A stretch of DNA of 64,000 nt from Endomychus coccineus (lineage: Eukaryota > Arthropoda > Insecta > Coleoptera > Endomychidae): positions 252,913,736 to 252,977,735 of the forward strand of contig OY294067.1 in the NCBI GenBank assembly GCA_958510875.1, read 5' to 3'. Under the pieces are notes generated by a model, which saw only the letters and a list, made by a program, of their open reading frames with translations, ran no database searches and had not been told where the DNA came from. Positions within the stretch are counted from its first letter, which is position 1. Every line of letters starts with the position of its first letter. The position numbers were made by a program, and so were the translations under genes. Of the stretch, positions 11,334 to 22,000 are shown in pieces.

Positions 11334-11819
11334 CTAAATTAATAAACGTTCAATTTCTTGTTGGATGGCCTGTATCTGAGGTTTCAACTGAGAACCTTCA
11401 TTTATTGTCACACTGCAGGCTATAACAGACCTTGATACACCACATGCCCGTCCAAGTGCTTGTTTTGACCTCACAAATACATAAGGTACATTTTTATCTT
11501 CACACAATAGAGGTAAATGTAACAATATCTCCAAAGGTTCAGAATCGGCTGCCATTACAATGAACTCTGAGATTCCTCTGTTAAGAGTCTTTGTAACTTC
11601 ATTGGCACCTTTCCTCAACTGTTTATAATTCATAGCTTGCTGCACTAGATTCAAAATTTTGGTAGTCAAAGTGGCATCGGCCAAGGGATATGCCTTTGAA
11701 TTTACTTCTTCAGCCTATAATAAAAACATTCTTAGAAATTCATGTTTTAACCCTAATTTCTAGGTTAAAACGTTGATACACGATGATACAAAATCGAAAT
11801 AGGAATGACTTCTTACCAT
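11334..11819 (-). CDS. SNU13: SNU13 / NHP2L1 (15.5K), U4 snRNA and box C/D RNA binding protein
   Basis: L7Ae-family protein that binds kink-turns in U4 snRNA and box C/D snoRNAs, in the nucleus and nucleolus. Exon 1 contributes only the ATG (11819-11817) before GTAAGA; exon 2 (11714-11334) starts [14 protein letters not shown]. Total about 127 codons, as in the family. Hallmarks are [61 protein letters not shown], then [13 protein letters not shown]. Against the usual GVSRPVIAC it has S for P. AATAAA on the minus strand lies at 11289-11284, about 45 nt after the stop. Confidence 0.95.
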
Positions 11820-12059
11820 TTCACTTTTGTCACGATAGATTATAGAAGAATTCCACAAAACTGCTACCTCTCGGCGAGTTTTTCGCTTCACGGAGGAGCA
11901 AAAATTTAAAATTACGAAATATAATTCTAAAACACCACTCACGAGCACGTGTATGCAATGCAATGTTTTGTTTAATTCATAGAGGAATCTATTAGTTGAG
12001 TAAAGTTTTTTTTTTCTATGGGGAACATCAAAGATTATTGAAAAGACTGGACGAACCAC

Positions 12060-12750
12060 AAATAGTCACGAGTGTTGCAAACAGCGATACTGAATTCCCG
12101 TCAACTAATGATTCGGCGAACAGTAGCTACATCTGAATTATTTAACTTTACCGAAAAATAACGGAAAACATTCGGCGATTTCTAATCGGCTCGGGAAAAG
12201 TCCAAACTATCCGAATTCGGTTCGTTCGGGCTAAAATGTTCAATTCTGGACGCACCATAATGTGATCTCATATACTAATTAGGATAATAAGTCTGTTGTG
12301 CTATTATTATGACAAATCTACTGTAACCTGCAACATTCGGGATACGCGTATGACGCATGTGTGCAATTGCAGCTTCTCCATACTTTCCGCCTATTTTGCC
12401 GTGCCTTAGTCCTTTCATAGGCGAGAATAGGACGAGACGCTATAAACCAAAAATCGTACCTCCCAAACGAGTGAACATGCACTTTGATAATACATATGTT
12501 CAAGGGCAAAGAAAATCAAATGTATACAAAGAAGGAACATCGTTCAAGCTATCACATTTCAAATAGCCCAGTAGGTAACCTAATATTACCTCAAATATAT
12601 AAAAAGTAAAAAAACTAACCCGTCAAAAGTTAAACAAAGTAACCTGCGATGACCCTGTCACTAGAGTTTCGAAATCTGGAAACAAAATGCAAATCTGGTA
12701 TCTCACCCACCCAGGCTGGCGCTGGTTGTATATTAATTCCATCGACATAA
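12060..12750. other. Intergenic stretch upstream of SNU13 with no recognised gene
   Basis: It contains a slightly GC-richer patch around 12330-12460 with short open frames on both strands that match nothing I recognise, and CACCCACCCAGGCTGGCGCTGG near 12705 just outside the next MITE. The promoter of SNU13 should lie in the first few hundred bases. Confidence 0.35.
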
Positions 12751-12752
12751 TA

Positions 12753-13012
12753 CATATGGACTGCGCGTGGCAATGATAAGCGCGGGTAGTGCCGGCGTGA
12801 GAGAGGGGAAACGAAGAGGACTAATACTGTCTTTATCTATCGGCTCGGGACGTAAACATACTAGCTACAGTCATGTTGCATTTCCATGGCAACGCAGCGG
12901 CCAATAGAAACGCGATAGTTAAAGTAGATAAAGACAGTATTAGTCCTCTTCGTTTTCCCCTCTCTCACGCCGGCACTACCCGCGCTTATCATTGCCACGC
13001 GCAGTCCATATG
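12753..13012. mobile_element. Near-perfect palindromic MITE with TA flanks
   Basis: TA at 12751-12752 and 13013-13014 flank inverted arms of about 88 bp that differ by a single-base indel (AAA against AAAA near 12827/12953). They begin CATATGGACTGCGCGTGG and contain GCGCGGGTAGTGCCGGCGTG. The core of about 80 bp is unrelated. GC content is clearly higher than the surroundings. Such identical arms indicate a young insertion or ongoing arm conversion. Confidence 0.88.
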
Positions 13013-13133
13013 TATATGTAGATGATTAATTCACTCGCCGCTAGCAGCATATATCAACTGTAAGGGTGGGAGGTATGACTTTTACTTAATAGTCACTTGT
13101 AGTAGGACGCTAGCAAATAGGAGTATTTAATAT

Positions 13134-13428
13134 ATGGTTACCATGGTCGTATATACAAGTCTGGAACTGTATGTTCGACATGAGTCTCTTACATATCGCC
13201 AAACTCGTAGTCCCTCGCTCAGCCACCAGCTGGCGAATTGATCGAAATATGTTGTCAGGATTAGGGACCATATCGTTCAAACACGGTCGTATACGTGCCA
13301 GAGAACATCCCTCGACTCATGGGCCATCCTTTTATTACTACGCAACAGATGACACTTAGCGGACTTACTTCTCACATAGGAAACAGCCTCGAGTTTCCAG
13401 ACCTGTATATATGACCGTGATGGTTACT
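13134..13428. mobile_element. Diverged palindromic MITE
   Basis: The left end (GGTTACCATGGTCGTATATA, CAAGTCTGGAA) and right end (TTCCAGACCTG, TATATATGACCGTGATGG) are imperfect inverted repeats of about 40 bp. The interior is non-coding. Confidence 0.6.
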
Positions 13429-13478
13429 TATGATAAATGTTACCTATGCCCCCCCCCCCCCCCACCATATTATTTCAT

Positions 13479-13926
13479 TGTTTTACAGTGCCAGTGTTAC
13501 CAGGTTAGAGGATTTTCCCCTAAATTTGGGTTTTTCTGGGCTTTGGTGGGTATTTTAGGGGTGGTTTTTGTTGGGGGTTTTTAATTGGATATTTTCTTTT
13601 GCTTATTATCTTTAAACATTATAAATTGTTGAATTAATCAACCGATCAATAACAACATTTACAAGAGTGTAAGAAGCATAACATCATTTCCGTCATTCAA
13701 ATATGCGCGGTTATTTGCGTCATAACCCTAGATAAGTAGAGGGCGACACACGATTCCCTGGAAACATGTGTCACGAATCACAAGCAGGAAGTTTAAGACT
13801 CACATTTTATAATGTGTTTATTATTTTTAGATTATTGTAAAGTTTAGGGGTTTATTTCAAATTTTACGGGAATTTGCAGCGCCATCTAGGGGTTATTGGG
13901 CGAAGTCACCTGGCAACTGTTTTACA
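13479..13926. mobile_element. Probable hAT-type MITE with direct repeat TGTTTTACA
   Basis: TGTTTTACA occurs at 13479-13487 and 13918-13926. Just inside are inverted GTTACCAGGT and ACCTGGCAAC. The 8-9 bp duplication suits hAT; the left end carries extra bases before the inverted repeat, so the boundary is uncertain. A C-homopolymer at 13450-13463 precedes it. Confidence 0.5.
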
Positions 13927-14226
13927 CACAGTTCCAGTTTCTTTAAATATTGCACATAATAAGTTATAAAAAAATATTCACTTTTTTAAACTATAACCAT
14001 AACATTCACCTCTACTAAAACACCAGTAAACAAACATATTTCCACTTATCACCTGTGATATTATTGATTGTTATGTTATGTTCCATTCCATTCATCACTA
14101 TTCTTAGAAGTATAGGTGAGGGAACAGAAAATCAAAAAAGTTAATTCTATAATATATAAAATTATATGTATCACATATTTTAAGTATAATTGTTCAATAC
14201 CAGATGCGAAGTTTATTTTCATACTA

Positions 14227-17200
14227 TTACTTGAAAATGTGAGATGCCACCTCTGTCCAATTTTCATTCCACCGCAATTTCTGGAAATTTTGAAGTTCCA
14301 TTTTAAATGCTTCTATCTTCACATTTTGAGTGGGATTGTTTGGAAATGATTCGAACCATTGTTGAAGCAAATTGGATAATTCCTTAGAATTTGAAAATTT
14401 ATAACCATTCTTCCCATCAATAACCAATTCATTCAAACTGAGAAACAAACTTGAATGAAATATTTTGAATATGAGAAGAAGCAACCTTTACCTTTTGAAA
14501 TCATATGCAAGAACTGGCAAACCACACCCAAACATATCTATCACTTTCATTGGCAAATCTAAAGAACTAGAGCTGGTGTGAAGGGATACTCCCAAATCGG
14601 CAGATGCCAACATCAATGGATAGTCTTCTGCTTCTAACCAAGGTGTGATTACCTTTACATGTTGCCACTTTTCAGCTGCTATCAATTCACAATAATATTG
14701 TTTCAAGTTTCCTTTTCCGGTTATAACACACCTTAGATCTGGCAATACTTTCATATTTCCATCAACACAATGTTTCTCATAATCTACAAAGAAGCATTAT
14801 TACATTTTATCAAATATAATGAAATAATTATAAATTTGGTATTTCCTACCAGGGATCTACATCTTACACCCCATTTTCAGATATCATAAGTAGGCTACAA
14901 AAAAGTCTGCTTGAATGTTTAACAATAATGTTCTTAAATATATTAGTTATGGATATTTTGTACTTATATTCAATTATTGTTTTGTTGATGTTGTTAATAA
15001 AAGTACTTATAATCTTACATTAAATTAATAATTGTTCTCAGATATATGTTCATCTTGAGAAACTTACGTACATAGATTAAAATTTAACTAGGAAAGAATA
15101 AAATTATATTTGTAGATATGTAGACATATCTGAGAACAAATATTAATTTAATGTTAAATTATAAGCACTTTTTCTGAAAATCAACAAAAAACAACTTAGT
15201 GTAAGTAGAAAATATTAAAAATTAACTCGATTACTTACAGAATTTTATAAACTTTATTATTAAACATTCAAACTAAAGTTTTAATAAAAAATGCACGTTT
15301 TGTTTAATAAAAACGAAGTTTGTGAAAATTTATTACAAGTGCATTTTTTATTAAAACTATAGATATGACTTTTCAAAAAGTAAGCACCAAAACCATCCAA
15401 AATTCAAACTAAGACATAATTTTTGAAGCCTACTTATAATACCTGTAGATGGTGTAAGATGTAGATATCGAAACTGGTAGTAAATATGAAATAAATGGAC
15501 TGTAAGGCTTGGCCATTTTTCAAATATATAATTAAAATGAACTCATACTTATCAATTTATACAATCAAATAATCTAATTTTTGATTATTATTTATCAGAT
15601 ATTAGTGTCGAATATGTATTCCAGGCGATGAGTCGGGAAAAAGGCCATAATAAAAAAAAATATAGTAAGCTAGAATTTCAAATTTTTTCTTGCATTTTGT
15701 TCCTAATACCCCATAGATCATTCATGACTATCAAGACCGCAGGGGTCGACCTTTCTACACCCCCAAAACGGGGTTTCAACCCCTCAGAGGAGCATTCTTA
15801 TAAAAACAATCCAAAAGTTTATAAAATTAATGAATTGAGAGCCGAAAATGACCCCTAGTATGTTTTTTGGGTCGCTGATCACGATCATTTAGTTTTCTCG
15901 GAAAACTCCCTCCAGATGGGAATTTTGGAAAATTTATATATAATATATAATTTTGTTGCAAAAATGACCTCTAATAGGTTTTTTGGGTTGCTGATCACGT
16001 TTCCGCTGTTATTTTTCCCGAAAAAGTCTCTCCAGATGAAAAATTCGGGAAATTTGAGATTTTCCTGGGACGGTTATGAATAATAAAGTATAATTTTGTT
16101 GCAAAAATGACTTCTAGTAGGTTGTTCAGCTCGCTGATAAAATACCAGCGGAATCGTGATCAGCGACCCAAAAAACCTACTAGAGGTCATTTTTTCAACA
16201 AAATTATACTTTATTATTCATAACCGTCTCAGGAAAATCTCAAATTTCCCGAATTTTCCATCTGGAGTTTTTTGGGAAAAATAACAGCAGAATCGTGATC
16301 AGCGACGTAAAAAACCTATTAGAGGTCATTTTTGCAACAAAATTATAAATTATATATAAATTTTCCAAATTTCTCATCTGGAGGGAGTTTTCTGAGAAAA
16401 CTAACTGCCGAATCGTGATCAATCGGCTCTAAATTCATTGATTTTCTGAACTTTTGGATTGTTTTTATAAGAATGCTCCTCTGAGGGGTTGAAACCCCGT
16501 TCTGGGGGGTAGAAAGGTCGACCCCCCACGGTCTTGATTGTCATGAATGATCTATGGGGTATTAGGAACAAAATACAGAAAAAATTTTGAAATTCTAGCT
16601 TACTGTATTTTTTTTCTGGTTCGTTGCCTGGACTAATGATTGCATGAAGCAATATTAATGCATTTATGAAATAAAATCTTACCCTAAAATATTATATTTC
16701 CAACTTTAAAGGTTGTTAGAAATACTTTTGAAAATGTTGCTGTGCAACAAAACATGTCAAGTGAATATATCGAAGTTTAATAGGTGTAATCTCGTTTTCA
16801 ATTTACTTTAGAACCTTACCTAAGCTAAAGTATAGATGTTAAAAAGAAGAGGGACTCTATGAATAATTTAACAAAATGTCTCTTTATTCTTGTTAATTTA
16901 AAATATCTTATATACAGGGATAAGGATTACCTTGTAAAGCTGACAAAAGTACTGAAAAGTCTTCATCTTCTGTCCAACTTGTACTTGATACAAGTATAGC
17001 TGGTCTTTCAGCCTTCATCTCTACAACACCATTTTTAATAACAGTAAAAGCAGTATTTCCGAGTGTGTCACGATTAACAAATTCATTGTAACTCTTGGAC
17101 ATTTTTTGTAAAAATTCATTTTTTGTTTGAATTGTTATTGGATGGAATATTTCTGGAGATCTATCATAAAGTGTGGTTGCCCTATAAAAGAAAGATTGAG

Positions 17201-17962
17201 CATATATTACAAAACAATATAAAATTATCACTATTTAGGTTCTATAAAAAAATTATTTTGCATTTATAAGATAACCTGACAAAGTTATACATTAGAGCAA
17301 GCAAAATTAAATAAGTTCTATCAGCAAATTTGTTGATTCAACACATTTTGTCTGTATAAATTCTCCCAGTTGTTCTATAAATTGTCATCAGCTCTAAATG
17401 GATGGATAAGCATGTTTTCATACCTTATATTTCTCTTCCTTAAATCTTCTTTCATCGCTTTTGATACACAGAAGTTGTAATCAGCTCTTCTTCCTATCGT
17501 CCATTCAATTTTTTCCGTCAGAGTAACTAATTTATGGTTTGGTGAGAGATTTAGTGCCATAATAGTGAATGCATAGTTATGCCAATCAATAATGAACTTA
17601 GCACCAACAATTCTTGAATAGATCCAACATACAATTAGACTAGGTATTGCAGGAGGATTCTGAACTAATACATAATGTGGTTTACGGGTTATAGATAATA
17701 AGAACAATAAATTTAAAGATTGCCAAACGGTTTTAAAAATATAATTTAGCAACTTTATACTTATTTGAGGGCACGCTAACAAAAAGTGGTAATATATTGA
17801 TGGAGAAGTTTTAAACTTGTCTGTAGGGATTGTTTCACCATAACCAATAATATCAACTTTATGTCCCATGTCTGCTAAAGATAACGAATGATACTGCATT
17901 CTAGGACTTCTTCCTATATCTCCTAGAACTATAAGTTTAACATTTTTACTTTTAGATGACAT
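14227..17962 (-). CDS. ALG1: ALG1, chitobiosyldiphosphodolichol beta-mannosyltransferase
   Basis: Cytosol-facing ER enzyme that adds the first mannose from GDP-mannose to GlcNAc2-PP-dolichol in N-glycan assembly. Four exons on the minus strand: 17962-17424, 17181-16931, 14783-14492 and 14437-14227, all GT-AG and phase-compatible, giving about 430 residues (family about 440-465). Residues 1-30 hold [20 protein letters not shown], followed by [29 protein letters not shown], then [16 protein letters not shown]. In the GT-B C-terminal half, [32 protein letters not shown] and [18 protein letters not shown] match the donor-binding region. There is a hydrophobic segment near residues 75-95. Intron 2 is 2.1 kb and hosts a foldback element. 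AATAAA on the minus strand lies only about 10 nt past the stop. Confidence 0.94.
14790..15600. other. ALG1 intron with an AT-rich inverted-repeat segment
   Basis: Within intron 2, AT-rich sequence shows inverted matches, for example TCTTACATTAAATTAATA with TCTCAGATAT near 15015-15045 against ATATCTGAGAACAAATATTA near 15125-15145, and AAGTTTTAATAAAAAATGCA near 15275 against TGCATTTTTTATTAAAACT near 15340. This suggests another eroded palindromic element (roughly 14870-15480); the ends are not resolved. Confidence 0.4.
15619..16633. mobile_element. 1-kb foldback element of the GTCCAGG clan with repeat-bearing arms
   Basis: TA flanks at 15617-15618 and 16634-16635. The right end reads GCCTGGAC; the left end has mutated to TTCCAGGC. 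The arms are complementary over about 480 bp each, centred near 16140: GGGGTTTCAACCCCTCAGAG at 15770 pairs with CTCTGAGGGGTTGAAACCCC at 16480. Each arm holds two or three units of TAGGTTTTTTGGGTCGCTGA followed by TCACG and TCTCCAGATG. No coding capacity. It lies in ALG1 intron 2. Confidence 0.88.
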
Positions 17963-18179
17963 TCTTCCAACAAGAAATTAATTATCATCAGTTTCACACA
18001 ACAATAACAATAATTATATTTCCATCCAGCCGATTGATAAAATCTCTATGACATAACGTGAATAAATTATGAATTCTGTGCCCGAAACGTTGTCATAACA
18101 CAGTTACCCAATCATACCATTTTTTTCTCCTATATAAAGAAACATTCGTAAATATTCTAAGAAAGAAGTAAGCGCATAG

Positions 18180-18540
18180 CTCCCAACGAGGGTGTCTCAT
18201 CATTTAGAGGTGATACTTCCCTTTCAGCATCAAAGAATTCTTATATAGAACTCTTTGATCAGCATACCGAGAGCCACTGTCTGAGTGCAGGGAGTCCGGA
18301 TTGTATACACCTCGGTCTGGAATGGTTAAGTGAGCACCTAGGGAGACTGAAAGTTCCACTCTAGGTCAACGAGGTCTAGTATAGTATAGACCTCGTTGCT
18401 CTAGGTGAGTAGACTGGTAAACTGTTCCTTCGCCAGACTCACCACCTTGGGCCCATCTCTTAACTTAACGAGTCCCAGTCAGTCCTCTGGCTTATGACGT
18501 CTGCCGAAGCCGGACAGCGTTTTAGCAAGGCGAAATATTT
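18180..18540. repeat. GC-richer unidentified repeat-like segment with a perfect hairpin
   Basis: It differs in base use from its surroundings. AACGAGGTCTAGTA and its inverse at 18369-18397 form a tight hairpin, and an AGAACTCTTTGAT piece at about 18250 links it to the MITE at 2890-3175. No open frame. It sits in the shared upstream region of ALG1 and PPIE. It may be a SINE or MITE remnant; I cannot assign it. Confidence 0.35.
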
Positions 18541-19090
18541 GAATATTTCATACCATTTTTTAAATTCGGTGTTTTCAAAATGCATTTTTAATAAATTTTT
18601 AATTAACTAAGTGAATCTTTAGTTTGGTTTTTCTTTTGATTGAAAACAAATACATAACGAAAATACATTGCATTCAAAACTTGTATTAATTAACTAATGT
18701 CAAATTTCATAGCCTTTCTTTGTAAGTTATTTTAATTTAGATTAAGGTAAATAGCTGAAACTACTGTCGGTACCACCAAAATCTCGTTTCAAGTATTTTT
18801 GTTAATAATGAGTTTCAATACCAACCACCAGCATCTAAGAACATTGTTCGTTATCGAAGTTTTAAGCGTCGCTGAATAATTTCTTTTTTTATACTGTGCC
18901 TTGGATAAAACTATACCAAATCCTTAGACCATATTATATCGTCGAAGTACCCACCCTACACCAGAGAACAACTAGAACTAGTGATAATGGTAACATAGAT
19001 ATACGAATCCTTTTCAACGACTTGAATATATGAGCTATTCGAAATAAACATAACCCTACATTTTCAAAATAAAATAGATAAAATTGAAGA
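18541..19090. other. 5' region of PPIE
   Basis: AT-rich sequence between the segment above and the PPIE start codon. Together with 17963-18180 it must hold the promoters of the divergent ALG1 and PPIE genes. No clear TATA element stands out against the AT background. Confidence 0.35.
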
Positions 19091-22000
19091 ATGTCCACAA
19101 AGCGAACAATATATGTAGGGGGCTTAGCAGAAGAAGTTGATGAAAAGGTACTGAACGCTGCATTCATACCTTTTGGTGACATAATTGATGTCCAAATTCC
19201 ATTAGATTATGAAAGTGAAAAACATAGAGGGTTTGCTTTTATTGAATTTGAAAGTCCTGAAGATGCAGCAGCAGCAATAGACAACATGGTATATTGTTCT
19301 TGATCATATTGTAATTTAGTCCATAACAATTGCATTTTATAGAATGACTCTGAATTATTTGGACGAACAATACGAGTAAATCTGGCAAAACCCCAACGTA
19401 TTAAAGAAGGATCTACCAGACCTGTGTGGTCAGAAGATACTTGGTTACAACAACATGCAGGTGAAACGATCAAGAAAACAGATGAAGAAACTGTAAAAGA
19501 CACAGCTGAGAAAGTATGTACAGAATTCAATCATAAGTATACAAGGTACAAACTTTATTTGCAATATGTAAAAGCAATTAAAAAGATCATTCAATAGAAA
19601 GAACAATAACAATACAACTTATCTAGATTTGAATTCAACATAATAAATCTTGTTTGGCTATTCTTTGCTTAAAAATTATTAATTTACTCAAACAAAATGT
19701 TTGTGATTAACTATAATGTTACTAGAAAACCTTGGAATAGTGGAGTTTTATTTTTTAATTTTTTAGTTTGGCTTCTGTTTGCCCTTATTTTAACCATTTT
19801 TCTGCTATTATACTTAATCGCTGAAAGATGCTAGAGATGCTATCTCTAGTAATTGCAATTTATAGTTATCTAAATGTCTTTGATACAATTTTTTAAATTC
19901 ATTTAATGCAGAATATAGAATTAATTGATTACATACATTTTGCAATCGTTTTTTGTGTACCATTAATTTCATATGTGTGGTTGTATTACTAAAATAAAGC
20001 TTCATTTAAGGTTGTGGATGGGAAAGCTGAAGATTCAAGAGTGAAGAACCCACAAGTATATTTTGATATAAAAATAAACAAAAAAGATGTGGGGAGAATT
20101 ACAATGCTATTGAGATCAGACATAGTACCACGTACAGCTGAGAATTTCAGATGTTTATGCACCCATGAAAAAGGTTTTGGTTTCCAACAAAGTATTTTTC
20201 ACCGAGTGATCCCACAATTTGTATCCTTAGAAATGACTAAAAGATAAATTGATATATTTTGTCAAATTATTTATATACTAGTATTAAGCTATTGCATATA
20301 GCTTTTATCGCGGGCTTTGAGCGCGGCGACCGAATCAAGAAATTCCGTAACGAAAAATAATGTAAGACCTAAACACCTAACATGTGTCAAATTAATTAAT
20401 TAATTTGAAGTTTCTAAAAGTGAGGAATTTCGCTATTTCATACGAATGTTATAACACTCTAGCGCTTTAGACTCCGGGATTTTCACGTGGCCTATCGAAA
20501 TTAGAAGGTTCGAATTATCTAAAAACATAATTGCATGAACTCCAGACATCCTATGTAATTAGCTACGAACAAAATCATTTTGACATATGCCTCTAGGAGC
20601 TCGCTACGCGTCAGTTAGAGTTTATATGTTAGACGCGCGTAGCGGAGACCTGAGAGTTCCTGTTTCTATTAAGCTATTGCATATATTGCATATAGCTTTT
20701 ATCGCGGGCTTTGAGCACGGCGACCGAATCAAGAAATTCCGTAACGAAAAATAACAGGAACTCGTTTATGTTGCGCTCTCTCGGGTGACTAATATTGAAA
20801 AATTGTATATCACGACAAAAAACGATAATTCTACATTCAAGTTTTATAATAATCGAAGGCAAGCTGCATCGACTGCATCTTTGTTGCAAGAATTCAAAAG
20901 ACTGCCTTTAAATAGTGTTCAGACTACAGCTCAAAGTGTCTTAAATTTCCTTAGTAATAGAAATGGCATTTCAATAATGACTTTCAATTGCCAAAGTCTA
21001 AATAGTCACAAATACGATTTACAAGATTCAGTTACGAGACAAACAAATGTGTTACTTCTTACCGAATCTTGCATGCTATTTACCAAAATAATAATAATGT
21101 AACTAATATTATGACTCCGAATATTGAAATAAATATTGCACACGTTAGCGATGTTAATGTTAGGCGCTCCTTTTTTGGAGATATTTGTGCGTGCTTATGC
21201 AAACTTAGAAATGGCCTACACATAGTCATGGTAGCAATTTACATTTCTCCGAATCCAAAATTGGACGAGGTAGAGCATTTTATTCATCGCACTTTACTGG
21301 AGTACACTGAAGAAGGGTCGAAAATACTTGGTACAAATGGTAATAAATTTACACTTATCTTGGCTGGCGATTTCAACATCAACTTCGCTGATAAAAAATC
21401 AGAGCGGTTGACAACTTTTCTTTCGGAAAAATTGAATTTGAAAATGAATAAATTATATAAAATAAATAAATAATTATAATTGCATAAGTTGAGAAAAAAT
21501 GCGATGCAATAGCTTCACCGCGGCAGTCCCCGAGTGCCACACGTTTCTATTTTTGTAGAATTATAGGTCATTTTACCATTCAATCAGAGAGCAATTCTAT
21601 TAGTACTTCGGAAGTTGGAGAATAAAACTCAAATTTTACACAAAACTTTTAATTTAAAAATGCAAGATAATTAATAAAATACTCCAAAATAAACTCAATA
21701 AAAAAGCCTTAAACGTAATTTATCCGCAGATTAATAATAATACAAAATCAAATTTCACATGTCTAACATATTTAGGTAAACATTCACTAAAAATATCTAA
21801 TTCCTTAAAAAACAGGATAAAAGCGTCGCCTTTAAAACAACAAATAACCTATGCTCGTATATTAATAACTCGAAATCTAAAAAAGATACATTAAAGAAAT
21901 CTGGAGTTTACAGACTGAGATGTGATGACTGTAGTGCTTTATACATAGGACAAACTGGACGCAGTTTCAGCGTAAGGTGTAACGAACATTTGAGAAGTTA

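Noticed and set aside
13450..13463. Run of C as a functional G-quadruplex
   Set aside because: It is a simple homopolymer without spaced G-tracts on either strand; likely a slippage product.
20011..20247. Separate cyclophilin gene ending at 20247
   Set aside because: The GT at 20221 is the donor of PPIE exon 3. The active-site half continues at 23112 in the same phase.
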